In this document: positions 1 through 9,130 of the stretch, in pieces
Position numbering within the stretch: the stretch's first letter is position 1
How the letters are laid out: each line of letters begins with the position of its first letter
From: a virus
Strand: one strand, 5' to 3'
IMG/VR virus record: IMGVR_UViG_3300035698_017217
Location: 1-60,186 of that record
Length of the DNA: 60,186 bases
Made by a program: the position numbers and the translations under genes
Notes under the pieces: generated by a model
What the model saw: only the letters and a program-made list of their open reading frames with translations
What the model was told of the DNA's origin: nothing
Databases searched by the model: none

Positions 1-124
1 CATCAGTAACGTCTTCGATTAGTTCTAGTACTTCGTCAACTAGTTCTGTGTCGTCAACTAGTTCACTCTCATCAGTAACGTCTTCGATTAGTTCTAGTAC
101 TTCGTCAACTAGTTCTGTGTCGTC
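1..124 (+). repeat. 55-bp direct repeat, 69-bp period
   Basis: Bases 1-55 recur exactly at 70-124. The 69-bp period equals 23 codons, so the repeat keeps the frame and lengthens the Ser-rich linker. Further, less exact Ser/Asp repeats follow to about 240. The array probably continues left of the window. Confidence 0.9.
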
Positions 125-668
125 TGTGTCCTCAGCTTCATCAGATCAATCTAGTGCAAGTTCAGATTTAAGTTCACTCAGTTCAGATCAATCATCAGGT
201 GGGTCATCAGCAAGTTCAGATTTAAGTTCTGGTGGTTCATCCAACAGTAGTTCTACCGAATTACCATGTTGCCCAGAATGTGCATTTGGTAGACAAGTGG
301 CTGTAACATTAGGTGGTTTTATCAATCCAATTGCAGTCACACTTGTTGATTGCCCTGATTGCACCGATCTTAGTAGAACATATTATTGCGACTTTGTTTC
401 TGGGACGGCTAGCACCCCCTGCATATGGCAAGTGACTGGTCCGGATACTGCTGATTGTATCAATGGACCAATGACAGTACGTGTGTCGGTGACTTGCTCA
501 CTAGGCGTAATTAGTTGGACGGTAACCGTAACAGACGGCTCGTCCAATTCATTGTTTTTTGGAGCCAATGGGTCTTGTTCCGGTGGCAGTCTTAATATTT
601 TAAGTGCAGGTAATGATTTTGTATGCCGAGTCCCATATACTAGCTTAACCTGTTCGGTGTCCGCATGA
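1..668 (+). CDS. Ser-rich linker, Cys-rich C-terminal protein (5' partial)
   Basis: The reading frame is open to the left edge (codons from base 3), so the true start lies outside the window; an internal GTG at 48 is not a convincing start. The first ~70 visible residues are almost only Ser with Thr, Val, Asp and Gly, a flexible linker. From about base 260 a compact domain begins with Cys pairs (CCPEC, CPDC) and roughly ten cysteines, rich in beta-prone residues. This architecture is common in tail or virion decoration proteins. I infer a virion-associated, possibly adhesive, protein; no enzymatic motif is visible. The next gene overlaps its stop by 4 bases. Confidence 0.7.
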   Translation, partial: SVTSSISSSTSSTSSVSSTSSLSSVTSSISSSTSSTSSVSSVSSASSDQSSASSDLSSLSSDQSSGGSSASSDLSSGGSSNSSSTELPCCPECAFGRQVAVTLGGFINPIAVTLVDCPDCTDLSRTYYCDFVSGTASTPCIWQVTGPDTADCINGPMTVRVSVTCSLGVISWTVTVTDGSSNSLFFGANGSCSGGSLNILSAGNDFVCRVPYTSLTCSVSA

Positions 669-1108
669 CAAAGCAGGTATATTGCAAATTTGAGCCTGAC
701 GGCAGCAACGCTTGCCGCTGCACACGATGCGGTTTTCTCAGTGACGTGTTAGATTGTCAGAAGAGTGTGCGGATATGTGATGTGCAATCTGATATTATTC
801 AGAATGAGAGAAAACAGATGCCCAAAAGATTTTGCACTGATTCTGGATGGGAAAAATCTAAACGTTGGTTGAAAGCTGTAGCAAAATGGACAGCAGACGG
901 TTGTCCTGTTCGTAATGATTTAGAAATAGAAACCTATTATGAAATTTGCCATGGCACAGAAGGAGAATCAGAACCATGCAGGTTTTTTAGTAAAGAAGGT
1001 TCTTGTAAATTATGTGGATGTAAATTAAGTAAAAGTAGAATCGCTTTTTTGAATAAGATACGAATGGCAACTGAATCATGCCCAAAAGGATATTGGCCTT
1101 ATGATTGA
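665..1108 (+). CDS. Cys-rich zinc-ribbon-like protein
   Basis: A 147-aa protein with many cysteines in CxxC pairs. The C-terminal part, CKLCGCKLSKSRI followed by ESCPKGYWP, matches the layout of small phage zinc proteins (DUF6171-like) that often accompany phage glycosyltransferases. The N-terminal half has CRCTRCGF, a second likely metal site. ATGA overlap with both neighbours suggests one transcript with the radical SAM gene. Function unknown; metal binding is inferred from cysteine spacing. Confidence 0.75.
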   Translation: MTKQVYCKFEPDGSNACRCTRCGFLSDVLDCQKSVRICDVQSDIIQNERKQMPKRFCTDSGWEKSKRWLKAVAKWTADGCPVRNDLEIETYYEICHGTEGESEPCRFFSKEGSCKLCGCKLSKSRIAFLNKIRMATESCPKGYWPYD

Positions 1109-1817
1109 TTATATGTTTAAGAAAGCTTACTACATGTCTTTGTATGTTTGCTCTGTTTGCAATTATGGATGTGCTAATTGTGGCAAGATAGAAATGAGGA
1201 AAGCTGATCCTCATTATCAAATGTCTATTGAAGAATTGAAACAGTTTATCTACTCATGGCGAAAATCTGGCTACAGACCGTATAGAACGCTTGTACTAAC
1301 AGGTGGTGAACCATTGATGTGGGAGAATTTGAACGAAGGGGCAGAATTGTTAAAACGGGCTGGTGTTTCTAAAAGACTGGATTTGTTTACCAATGGATTG
1401 ATAGTAGAAAATGTAACTTCTGATTTACTATCAGGCCGTTTTCAATTACGTATCTCAAGATACAAAAGAAATGAAGAAAACGTAAAAACGCTTTGTAATA
1501 AGTTTGGTAAAAAAGTACGTGTAGTCAATCAACAAACGCATTATATTGTTCCGAAGGCTTTACATCCTGAAGATACCATACCTTGTGCATGTAAATGTCA
1601 AGGGTTGTTTGTATACGATTGGAATGTCTATGCTTGTACAAATCTTATTGATGTGTATTTGGGATGTAAACAGTCTTTGGGAGAAATTGAAAAATACAAA
1701 ACGTCTTTACAACCCGGTTATCATCAAGCATTGTCTGAATTCCCCAGAGCTAATCATATTTTTTGTAGAGGTTGTATAGCAAACAAAAATCTTGGGGAAA
1801 GGATGAAAAGAGTATGA
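1101..1817 (+). CDS. Radical SAM protein
   Basis: This 238-aa protein carries CNYGCANC near residue 20, the CX3CX2C motif that binds the 4Fe-4S cluster of radical SAM enzymes. LTGGEP follows at about residue 67, the usual SAM-contacting GGE motif. Its C-terminal half has CACKCQG, CTN and CRGC, suggesting an auxiliary cluster (SPASM-like). The substrate is unknown; its place at the head of a sugar-modifying gene run suggests nucleotide-sugar or peptide/glycan chemistry. Starts at 1113 and 1131 are also possible; 1101 overlaps the upstream stop. Confidence 0.85.
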   Translation: MIDYMFKKAYYMSLYVCSVCNYGCANCGKIEMRKADPHYQMSIEELKQFIYSWRKSGYRPYRTLVLTGGEPLMWENLNEGAELLKRAGVSKRLDLFTNGLIVENVTSDLLSGRFQLRISRYKRNEENVKTLCNKFGKKVRVVNQQTHYIVPKALHPEDTIPCACKCQGLFVYDWNVYACTNLIDVYLGCKQSLGEIEKYKTSLQPGYHQALSEFPRANHIFCRGCIANKNLGERMKRV

Positions 1818-3193
1818 TCCTTCCAAGGATGAAACAAGATTTCATAAAAGATTTTGATGAACTAATAAAAGCTTTTGATAATAATGTACCTTTTGTTATA
1901 TCTAGATATGGTGATGGTGAAATTCGTGTTTTGCAAAAAATCAGAATACGGAGATCAAGTGGGTGGTCTTGCTTAAACCCTAAAACACATCCATTGGCAA
2001 AACGATTGAGAAAGTCTTTTGAATACCATGATCCTGGTTATTACAAGGGCATATTATGTCCATGCTGTGTAGAAAACATGAATAGATGGTACAGACGCCA
2101 TACCAATCATCCTATTCATCAATTGACATTTGCCAGTATTTTTATACGGGCCAATCATCGTTTTTTTCTAAGATGGCTAGGGAATAAACCAAGGGATAGT
2201 TACACATTAGTTTCGCCTAACAACGGAGATATAAAAGTCCCAAAAAACGGGTTTGAAAATGGATACGATTGGAACAAAACTGTTGATGAAATGATTGCTG
2301 CTGACAAGCCTCTTTTAGTTGCTGCTGGTCCTTTAGCTAATGTTTTGGTTTATGATTATTGGACAAGAGGTCCAAGGAAACACCCTGCCTTGGATATAGG
2401 ATCAGTGCTAGACCGTTCCCTTGTTCATAAAAAAGTCACTAGAAGATACCAGAGATCTAATACAACAGCTTCTCGAAAAGTATGTGTTTGGAGATTGGAA
2501 GAATACATAAGTATAAAAGAATCAGTTTCAGAAAAATCAAAACCAATTGATCTAAACGAAATAGGAATTTCTGTAGGTGCTGCTGATGTTTCAGACAATG
2601 AGATAACACGTTTTTTAAGCTTCATTGATAAAGAAGTAAGTCATTCAATTATTACTGAAGCTCCTTCTGGTCCACTAAGTAGGTCTTTGTTGTTGAACAA
2701 AGGAATAGAAAAGCTTCGTGACCATTGCAAGATTATAGTGTGTACTGATATAGATCTTATTATACCACCTGGGTTGATAGAGTATGTTGCAAAAACAGTA
2801 AAGCCCGGTGTTTCTGTATGGGCTCAAAGAAGAAAGTTTGATTTCCCTGATGATTTTAATTACCAGAACATTGATGAGAACCAATGGAAAGAGTGGTTGA
2901 GATTGATGCCATGTCCTACTGGTAAGGGTTGTTGGCAGGCTATGCATATTGATGATTGGAAAAAAATTGGTGGTTGGGATGCTAGATTGTCTGGTTGGGG
3001 TGGAGAAGATGATGTTCTAGAAATCAAAAAGAAAAGATATGGTATCCAGACTATTACAAGTGCTGCTTTTCCATTGATGCATATCAACCATGATAACCGA
3101 AGTCGATGGGAGTTACGACGAGGAAAAGAAAATTTGAGATTAGGCAAAGAATTGATAAAAGAAGAGTTAATAGGGAAAAGACCTATAGATTGA
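1814..3193 (+). CDS. Two-domain glycosyltransferase (GT-D-like plus GT-A-like)
   Basis: 459 aa from an ATGA overlap start with GGAAAGG just upstream; a longer in-frame ATG at 1772 lies deeper inside the previous gene and is less likely. Residues ~10-200 contain ISRYGDGE, as in the GT-D fold (DUF1792-type) glycosyltransferases. The C-terminal half has a DxD site in VCTDIDLIIPP and a GGWDARLSGWGGEDD segment followed by an HINHD stretch, as in GT7-C/GT2 transferases. I infer a bifunctional enzyme adding two sugars. The acceptor is unknown. Confidence 0.8.
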   Translation: MILPRMKQDFIKDFDELIKAFDNNVPFVISRYGDGEIRVLQKIRIRRSSGWSCLNPKTHPLAKRLRKSFEYHDPGYYKGILCPCCVENMNRWYRRHTNHPIHQLTFASIFIRANHRFFLRWLGNKPRDSYTLVSPNNGDIKVPKNGFENGYDWNKTVDEMIAADKPLLVAAGPLANVLVYDYWTRGPRKHPALDIGSVLDRSLVHKKVTRRYQRSNTTASRKVCVWRLEEYISIKESVSEKSKPIDLNEIGISVGAADVSDNEITRFLSFIDKEVSHSIITEAPSGPLSRSLLLNKGIEKLRDHCKIIVCTDIDLIIPPGLIEYVAKTVKPGVSVWAQRRKFDFPDDFNYQNIDENQWKEWLRLMPCPTGKGCWQAMHIDDWKKIGGWDARLSGWGGEDDVLEIKKKRYGIQTITSAAFPLMHINHDNRSRWELRRGKENLRLGKELIKEELIGKRPID

Positions 3194-3276
3194 TTTTTGG
3201 TTTTGTTCTATATTGTAATTTCACTTATTGAAATTGATAGTTTGTAGATTAGCGGATAAGGATTTGATGAATATGA

Positions 3277-3534
3277 ATGTGGGCTGACGTTGAACCAATT
3301 GCATGTGCTATTCGGGTGTTCCATGATGGGGCTGTATATGGTGATCCGTATACGTGGGCAGCTACGATACGATATATTGATCGGAAAACTATTGAGATTA
3401 TTGGCATTACCTGTGCTCCGAAGCCTAGTGAATGGCGGGCTATCGTAGCTAGAATGAAGTGTGATGGGGTTAGTAAGATAGTATTCAGCCGTAAACGTGG
3501 TGGCAATGATGAATCTCATACGATAGATGTGTAA
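3277..3534 (+). CDS. Hypothetical 85-aa protein
   Basis: No recognised motif. It is a compact alpha/beta-looking sequence with two tryptophans and a basic C-terminus (SRKRGG). It lies after an 83-bp gap that may hold a promoter and just overlaps the next reading frame. Ribosome site weak (AAGGA about 14 bases upstream). Most likely a real small gene because it fills the space between two tightly packed genes. Confidence 0.55.
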   Translation: MWADVEPIACAIRVFHDGAVYGDPYTWAATIRYIDRKTIEIIGITCAPKPSEWRAIVARMKCDGVSKIVFSRKRGGNDESHTIDV

Positions 3535-3571
3535 GCAATGCTTACAGGCTGAACAGTTAAAAGGACGAAGA

Positions 3572-4639
3572 ATGTCTGAAAAAGAATGTGAATATCAGTT
3601 TGAAGAAATGGATAATGGTAAACACAAATGCTCATTATTTCAAGAAGATAATGGGAATAACTGTGATGGATGTATCAAAAAATTACCATTAACTGATGAG
3701 CATTTTATAGAAAAATGGAAAGATCCTCTTATTGTTTTGGATCGAACACGTACTAAGACTGATTCTATTCACAATTTGCTTGGTGGTGGTTGTGCCTTTC
3801 TTGTTGGTGGTGGTCCATCCACTAAGAAATTTGCACTAGAGAAGTTGAATTATCGTGGTGTCTTCACGATGGGTGTAAATAATGTAGCCGCTCACCCGAG
3901 GTTCAGGGCTTCCTCGTTTGTGTGTTCCGACCCACCAAAGAAATTTTCGAATAGTATTTGGTTAGATCCGCATTGTATGAAATTCGTACCATCCCCAAAA
4001 ATGACCGGTCGTAGGCAAAAATTGAGAATGAAGAAAAATGGGGTATTCTATAAATCCGACACAGGTGTTTCTGAATGTCCTAATATATGGGCATTCAAAC
4101 GGCACAGTCATCTAAGGCCAGATGAAACTTTTTTCACTGAAGAAGGAGCATTTTGGGGAAACCATAACAAGGGTGTGAAGATGACAGGAGAGAAAAAGAC
4201 AGTTTGTACCATGCTGTTGGCTATGAGGTTGTTGTACTTCCTTGGAGCAAGACGTATCTTTCTAGTTGGTGTTGATTTCCTTATGAGCCCTGGGGCTGTC
4301 TATTCGTTCGATCAAGGTAAATCAGATGGTGGTTGTGATTCCAATAATAACCAATACACCGTAGTCAATGATTGGCTATGTAAGATGGAAGATGATGATG
4401 TATTTGGTAAATTTGGGTTAGAAATTTTTAACTGTTACGAACACAGTGGATTGAGGGCATTTCCTTATGTATCATTTGAAGACGCTATTGACATAGCTAC
4501 CCAAAACGTTGAACAAGTTCCTGATTTGAAAGATTGGTACGATAAGGACGAATGCCCAAATAAAGAATGCAAAAGTTGGCATTTGCATATAGTAGATGGC
4601 AAAAAAACATGTCTTGATTGTGGAAACGTTTGGGAATAG
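3572..4639 (+). CDS. Maf/MptE-like (DUF115-type) protein with zinc ribbon
   Basis: 355 aa from ATG 3572, chosen because AGGACGA lies 5-12 bases upstream; an in-frame ATG at 3527 would overlap the previous gene. The core has AFLVGGGPS followed by GVFTMGVNNVA and SFVCSDPP, resembling the DUF115/MptE-like fold found in flagellin-glycosylation Maf proteins and in phage glycan loci. The C-terminus CPNKEC...CLDCGNVWE is a zinc ribbon. N-terminal cysteines may form another metal site. Role inferred: sugar transfer or nucleotide-sugar handling. Confidence 0.7.
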   Translation: MSEKECEYQFEEMDNGKHKCSLFQEDNGNNCDGCIKKLPLTDEHFIEKWKDPLIVLDRTRTKTDSIHNLLGGGCAFLVGGGPSTKKFALEKLNYRGVFTMGVNNVAAHPRFRASSFVCSDPPKKFSNSIWLDPHCMKFVPSPKMTGRRQKLRMKKNGVFYKSDTGVSECPNIWAFKRHSHLRPDETFFTEEGAFWGNHNKGVKMTGEKKTVCTMLLAMRLLYFLGARRIFLVGVDFLMSPGAVYSFDQGKSDGGCDSNNNQYTVVNDWLCKMEDDDVFGKFGLEIFNCYEHSGLRAFPYVSFEDAIDIATQNVEQVPDLKDWYDKDECPNKECKSWHLHIVDGKKTCLDCGNVWE

Positions 4640-4648
4640 GAGATATTC

Positions 4649-5167
4649 ATGAACCTTATGCCGTTAATACTTCTGCAATGCATTCTCGTTGTGTCAGTCA
4701 TGATATACACTGAAATGAAAATGGGAAGAAAGTTGGGAACGTTGCAGCTTACAGCACCCAATTCAAGAGGTGTAATTGATGTTTATACGATGTCGCATAT
4801 CATCCATGGTTTTGTGTTCTACTGTTTGCTATCGATGCATTTTCCATTTGCTGCTGTGCTTCTGTATTCGGTCATACTAGAGTGCACTTGGGAGATATTC
4901 GAAAACACACCATTCGTAATCAACCGATACCGAAACACTATGTCTGCTGATTACCAAGGTGACACATTGATAAATTCATTCAGTGATGTTTTGTTTATGA
5001 GTGTGGGTGTTTTTGTTGCTTACGCTTTACCTGTTTGGTCTGTAGTATCGGTAATTTTGTTTTTTGAATTACTGTCTCTTTATTTGGTACGTGATAATTT
5101 GTTTTTGAATGTACTCATGCTGATCTACCCATTTGAATCTGTGAAGAAGTGGCAGAAAGCTGCTTAG
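4649..5167 (+). CDS. DUF2585 / UPF0314-like membrane protein
   Basis: 172 aa with about five hydrophobic segments. The middle contains DVYTMSHIIHGFVFY and WEIFENTPFVINRYR, then DYQGDTLINSFSDVL, which match the conserved core of UPF0314/DUF2585 membrane proteins. Family function is unknown. AGGAG lies 6 bases before the start. Its position in a glycan island suggests a membrane step, but that is inference. Confidence 0.8.
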   Translation: MNLMPLILLQCILVVSVMIYTEMKMGRKLGTLQLTAPNSRGVIDVYTMSHIIHGFVFYCLLSMHFPFAAVLLYSVILECTWEIFENTPFVINRYRNTMSADYQGDTLINSFSDVLFMSVGVFVAYALPVWSVVSVILFFELLSLYLVRDNLFLNVLMLIYPFESVKKWQKAA

Positions 5168-5180
5168 TAGAAAGAAGAAC

Positions 5181-5564
5181 ATGCTACCCACACACAATAT
5201 CCCACCCATTGGCCCGAAGCAGGGCAAGGTATGGGGCAAGACACAGCTAGTCTATGCTGACAGCTCCACAGAGACCCATGTGATAGAAGGTATTGCTGGG
5301 TACAAATGTAGTCGTCATTCTCACAAGTATAAATGGAATAGGTTTGTTGTGCTTAGTGGTAAGCTGACAGTTCGTATGTTTCCAGAAAGTGGGCTTATTG
5401 TTGATGAAACTACGCTTGGTCCTGGACAAGTCACTGATGTGCCTCCTGGTGTTTATCATGAATTTGAAGTGAAAGAAGACTTACAGGCCATTGAAATTTA
5501 TTGGGTAACATTAGATGCTGCTGACATAACCAGAGATGGTTTTGGAGGTAAGGTTAATGTTTGA
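5181..5564 (+). CDS. Cupin-fold protein
   Basis: 127 aa. The pattern CSRHSHKYKWNRF (metal-ligand His pair), GKLTVR, then PPGVYHEFE (second His) is a single cupin barrel. Related small cupins occur in phage and bacterial sugar loci as isomerases/epimerases or binding proteins. The substrate cannot be read from sequence. It overlaps the next coding region by 8 bases. Confidence 0.8.
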   Translation: MLPTHNIPPIGPKQGKVWGKTQLVYADSSTETHVIEGIAGYKCSRHSHKYKWNRFVVLSGKLTVRMFPESGLIVDETTLGPGQVTDVPPGVYHEFEVKEDLQAIEIYWVTLDAADITRDGFGGKVNV

Positions 5565-6342
5565 ACCTGATTATACAATTGTTTGTGGAGTAGACAAAAA
5601 ACATTTGCGTCAACTTACTTGGACATGGGCTACGTGGAAGTTTGCTAAACCCTCGTTACTGAATCATCCGATGTTGGTGTTTTATGATAGAGATGGAGTA
5701 ACGTCTGAACAGATCTTTGAGATGGTAGATCATCCGAATCTAACGACCGTTCCTTGGTGCCCGCCAAATATTAGTTATGAACGAAGAGTAGAAGGAAAGT
5801 TTGGTTGTCCTCAACGGTATAAAATGCTTGCTGGTTTTGTTCATGTTCCTGCTCGATATGTTAATACTAAGTATTGGTTAAAAATTGATGTTGATACTGT
5901 TGCAAATGGTGTCGATGATTGGATACAAGAAGAATGGTTCGATGATAATCCTGCTATTATTTCTCATCCATGGGGATTCACGAAACCACCGAATCAAATG
6001 CTTGAGTTGGATAAATGGGCTGATAGATTCCTGACGTTTAGTAATAATCCACCATTGAATCTGAAACCAAAAGAAGGTTGGAGTAGAGTTCGGCACAAGC
6101 GAATAATTAGTTGGGTTGGTTTCTTTAGTACGTACTTCACAAAGCTGTGTGCTGGCTTAACGATTGATGATTGTCCTTACCAATTACCTGTATCGTCACA
6201 AGATGGTTATATGTGGTACGTTGCAAAAAGATTAGAACTTGGCATTATCAGAACAAACATGAAGTCCAAAGGATGGGATCATTTGTCAAGTGAATCCAGT
6301 ATCCGTAAATCTGTAGAAAGAGTATTAAATAATGGCCAGTAG
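5557..6342 (+). CDS. Glycosyltransferase-like protein (GT-A)
   Basis: 261 aa, started at ATG 5557 because GGAGGTAAGG ends 3 bases before it. KIDVDTVANG is a DxD-type site preceded by a YWLK strand, as in nucleotide-diphospho-sugar transferases. A conserved-looking CPPN/CPQRYK region lies before it. Acceptor unknown. It overlaps the FkbM gene by 11 bases, so the two are probably co-translated. Confidence 0.7.
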   Translation: MFEPDYTIVCGVDKKHLRQLTWTWATWKFAKPSLLNHPMLVFYDRDGVTSEQIFEMVDHPNLTTVPWCPPNISYERRVEGKFGCPQRYKMLAGFVHVPARYVNTKYWLKIDVDTVANGVDDWIQEEWFDDNPAIISHPWGFTKPPNQMLELDKWADRFLTFSNNPPLNLKPKEGWSRVRHKRIISWVGFFSTYFTKLCAGLTIDDCPYQLPVSSQDGYMWYVAKRLELGIIRTNMKSKGWDHLSSESSIRKSVERVLNNGQ

Positions 6343-7030
6343 AATATTACGAAGAAGTGGTGCTGCTGTTTGTATTGTAGCTGAAAGACTTGGGTGGGAT
6401 GCTGATTTGATTATCCAAGTAGGTGTTGGTTTTCATCACAAAGAAATAGATGTAATGAAATCCGAAAAATGGCCTGATGCCGAATTGATTGGGTATGAGC
6501 CTAATCCAAAAATATTTATTGGGATTGATGGAAAGTATCCCGGTACAGTTATAAACAAAGCCGTTTCGTCTAAATCTGGTGTTATGAGTTTGTGGGAGAA
6601 AAAGGCACACAAAGATGGATCTTCACTCAAGAAATTCAATGGTACTAATAGAAAATTATTCGAACATACTGTTTACGTTACTACTCTTGATGAACAAATT
6701 TCTTGTCGTTTTAGCACTGATGGTAATATTCTTTTGTGGTTAGATTGTGAAGGCAGTGAATTGGATGTGCTTAATGGTGCTACTACGTTACTTGGCCATG
6801 TTGATATGATTAACATCGAAATGACTTCAGATCCTCCCAGTGATGAGTGGCCTGATACCCGTGTTGTGCATAATAAGTTACGGGATCATGGCTTCTTTCG
6901 TCAATATTTGCACACGATGAAAGGCAACCAGTATGATGCTATTTATGTGAAACCAAAACTGTTTGATTCTAGATTTTGTTGTTGTCCATTTTCGATTGAT
7001 GAGTATGAAAAGGAATTTGGTCTGAAATGA
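6332..7030 (+). CDS. FkbM-family SAM methyltransferase
   Basis: 232 aa. IIQVGVGFHHKE (SAM-binding loop), IGYEPNPK (acidic residue binding ribose) and LWLDCEGSELDVLNGA are the classic FkbM order. This family O-methylates sugars and related small molecules. Neighbouring glycosyltransferases suggest it caps a phage-modified glycan. ATGA overlap with the following gene. Confidence 0.85.
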   Translation: MASRILRRSGAAVCIVAERLGWDADLIIQVGVGFHHKEIDVMKSEKWPDAELIGYEPNPKIFIGIDGKYPGTVINKAVSSKSGVMSLWEKKAHKDGSSLKKFNGTNRKLFEHTVYVTTLDEQISCRFSTDGNILLWLDCEGSELDVLNGATTLLGHVDMINIEMTSDPPSDEWPDTRVVHNKLRDHGFFRQYLHTMKGNQYDAIYVKPKLFDSRFCCCPFSIDEYEKEFGLK

Positions 7031-7905
7031 AAAACCGTGTATTCTACGTAATGAGTGGTCCTGCCCATTTGCCTTATTTGCTTGTGTCATTGAAAACACT
7101 TCGGGAGCATTATGATGGAGAGGTTGTTGTTTTTGCTTGGAAAGAATCAATTGATATAGCCAGGAAGATAGCAGAAGATAAACGACTAAACATAGAAGTC
7201 AGATTACGTGAACCAGCACACCGATCTAAAAATGCTCAGTTCATGGATAAGATCAAAGTTGCTGCTGCCCAAAAGGGCGAAATTGATTGTGTTTTGTATT
7301 TAGATGCTGATACGACAATACACGGGTCTCTTGATTTCCTGTTTAATAATGCCTACGTACATGGTTTTGCTGCTACACAATTCAACAGTTGGTTGACTAC
7401 CCAAGGCATTCCGTCTAAACGTATTGTGAAATTGCTAAAGTATGATGGACAGATTGATCCTGTATTGGTCAATGAATGTTTGGATAAAGATAGTCGGATA
7501 CCCAGTGTGAATGGTGGTGTGTGGGCTTGTCGTCCTGAAAGTGCTGTTTTAGATGATTGGTACAACATGACTGAGATAGCACGGTCAGAGTTTATTGCTG
7601 ATGAAGTAGTGATGCATCTACTTGCACCGAAATTCAAAACAACTGGGAATTACACCATTGTTACTGGCAATGGAAAATTTAACTGTAGTCCGAAGTTTCA
7701 AAGCAAACGTCTTCATGATGATGACGTGACAATAAGACATTACCATGGAGATTCTAACGTTCGTCCTCAGAAAAATCAAAAAGGGTATGATCTGTGGTGG
7801 CCTATTTATTTGGAATGTTTGAAAGAAAATTTTGGTAATATTCAACAATGGATATTAGACATTGATAACAAATGGATGAATTTATTAAGAGAAAGAAGTG
7901 ACTGA
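7027..7905 (+). CDS. GT8-like glycosyltransferase
   Basis: 292 aa. VLYLDADTTIHG holds the DxD metal site; SVNGGVWACRP and IRHYHGDSNVRP correspond to the conserved NGG and late His regions of GT8-like retaining transferases. N-terminus FYVMSGPAHLPYLLVSLKTL fits the start of the GT-A fold. The sugar donor cannot be inferred. Confidence 0.8.
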   Translation: MKNRVFYVMSGPAHLPYLLVSLKTLREHYDGEVVVFAWKESIDIARKIAEDKRLNIEVRLREPAHRSKNAQFMDKIKVAAAQKGEIDCVLYLDADTTIHGSLDFLFNNAYVHGFAATQFNSWLTTQGIPSKRIVKLLKYDGQIDPVLVNECLDKDSRIPSVNGGVWACRPESAVLDDWYNMTEIARSEFIADEVVMHLLAPKFKTTGNYTIVTGNGKFNCSPKFQSKRLHDDDVTIRHYHGDSNVRPQKNQKGYDLWWPIYLECLKENFGNIQQWILDIDNKWMNLLRERSD

Positions 7906-7907
7906 TA

Positions 7908-8540
7908 ATGGCTAGAACAATGGGATTACTCCCTGGAAATTTTGAATTTACAAGGCAATGGTTTCAGAACCGAAATTTAAAAACGTTTGTCAGTCATGTT
8001 TTGCCTGTATGGGCAGATAAACCTATTGAGTATCTTGAGATTGGTGTGTTTGAAGGCATGTCAATGACTTGGATGCTGCAACGAATCCTCACGCATGTAG
8101 ACAGTAGGGCATATGGTATAGATCCTTGGCTGATTACTAGGAAAATTGATGAATTAGAAATGGAAAAGGTTCGTGGCAGAGCCATTCATAATACTTCACA
8201 ACCTGAATTCAAAAACAAATGCACTTTGATACGTGGAAATAGTGTTGAGGTTTTGAATAGAATGATAAGTAAAAGTGGGTATCGTGGTGTGAAGAAAGAG
8301 ACCATTGATATTTGTATGGTAGATGGCGATCATAATGCTCAAGCTGTTGTTCAAGATGCTGAGTGTTGTATGAAATTGATGAAGCCCGGTGGTTGGCTTC
8401 TTTTTGATGATGTTGAAAACAGAATTGTCAAAAAAGATCATGTGAAGCAAGGGCTGGAAATTTTCTTGGTTAGGAACCCAAGAGAGGTTAAGCTTTTATG
8501 GAAAGATCGGTTCATGGAATGTTATCAGGTGAAAGGTTGA
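7908..8540 (+). CDS. Class I SAM methyltransferase (Methyltransf_24-like)
   Basis: 210 aa. YLEIGVFEGMS is the SAM-binding glycine loop, AYGIDPW the acidic ribose site, and MVDGDHNAQAVVQD plus PGGWLLFDDV are the metal/late motifs seen in Methyltransf_24 and TylF-type sugar O-methyltransferases. It is followed by two shorter paralogues, forming a run of three related genes. Confidence 0.85.
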   Translation: MARTMGLLPGNFEFTRQWFQNRNLKTFVSHVLPVWADKPIEYLEIGVFEGMSMTWMLQRILTHVDSRAYGIDPWLITRKIDELEMEKVRGRAIHNTSQPEFKNKCTLIRGNSVEVLNRMISKSGYRGVKKETIDICMVDGDHNAQAVVQDAECCMKLMKPGGWLLFDDVENRIVKKDHVKQGLEIFLVRNPREVKLLWKDRFMECYQVKG

Positions 8541-8546
8541 AGAGTA

Positions 8547-9077
8547 ATGAGTAAAAATGACAGAGCCCATAGAATGCATTTGGCTGCATTAGATATAGTT
8601 CTAGACAACGTTACTTTTCCAGCAAAAGGTTGTGAAGTTGGCGTTTTAAGAGGAGAGCTAACATCTAAATTGTTGGCCAAGTTTCCTGAACTAACTATGT
8701 ATATGGCAGATCCGTATTTGATGGACAAAGGAAAACGTCCGCATGAAGTCATGATGAAAATCATGTCTACTGCATTCACGAACACACTGCCATTTGCTAA
8801 TCGTCGTATCATGCTAGTTGGTACTTCGACACAAGTAGTTCATTTAATTGAAGACGAATCACTTGATTTTGTTTATATTGATGCACGTCATAGTCGAAGG
8901 GCTGTGAAGATTGATATTGGTACGTGGTTTCCAAAAGTTAAGAAAGGTGGTCTGGTCAGTGGTCACGATTACAGCTTGACATATAACCATGGTGTAAAGA
9001 AGTCTGTGGATGAATTTGCAGCCAAAAATGGATATGAAGTTCAAGTAGAATTAACAAATTGGTGGTTTGTGAAATGA
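8547..9077 (+). CDS. Methyltransf_24-like protein, paralogue 1
   Basis: 176 aa. GCEVGVLRGELTSKL (SAM loop), YMADPYLM, LDFVYIDARHSRRAV and KGGLVSGHDY give a complete class I methyltransferase core. It is strikingly similar to the next gene, which points to a local tandem duplication. The start at ATG 8547 has GAAGAG nearby. Confidence 0.8.
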   Translation: MSKNDRAHRMHLAALDIVLDNVTFPAKGCEVGVLRGELTSKLLAKFPELTMYMADPYLMDKGKRPHEVMMKIMSTAFTNTLPFANRRIMLVGTSTQVVHLIEDESLDFVYIDARHSRRAVKIDIGTWFPKVKKGGLVSGHDYSLTYNHGVKKSVDEFAAKNGYEVQVELTNWWFVK

Positions 9078-9130
9078 ATTGGTTAAACAGATAACAGAAG
9101 ATCGCTCATAGACGTGAATTACTTCTAGAA

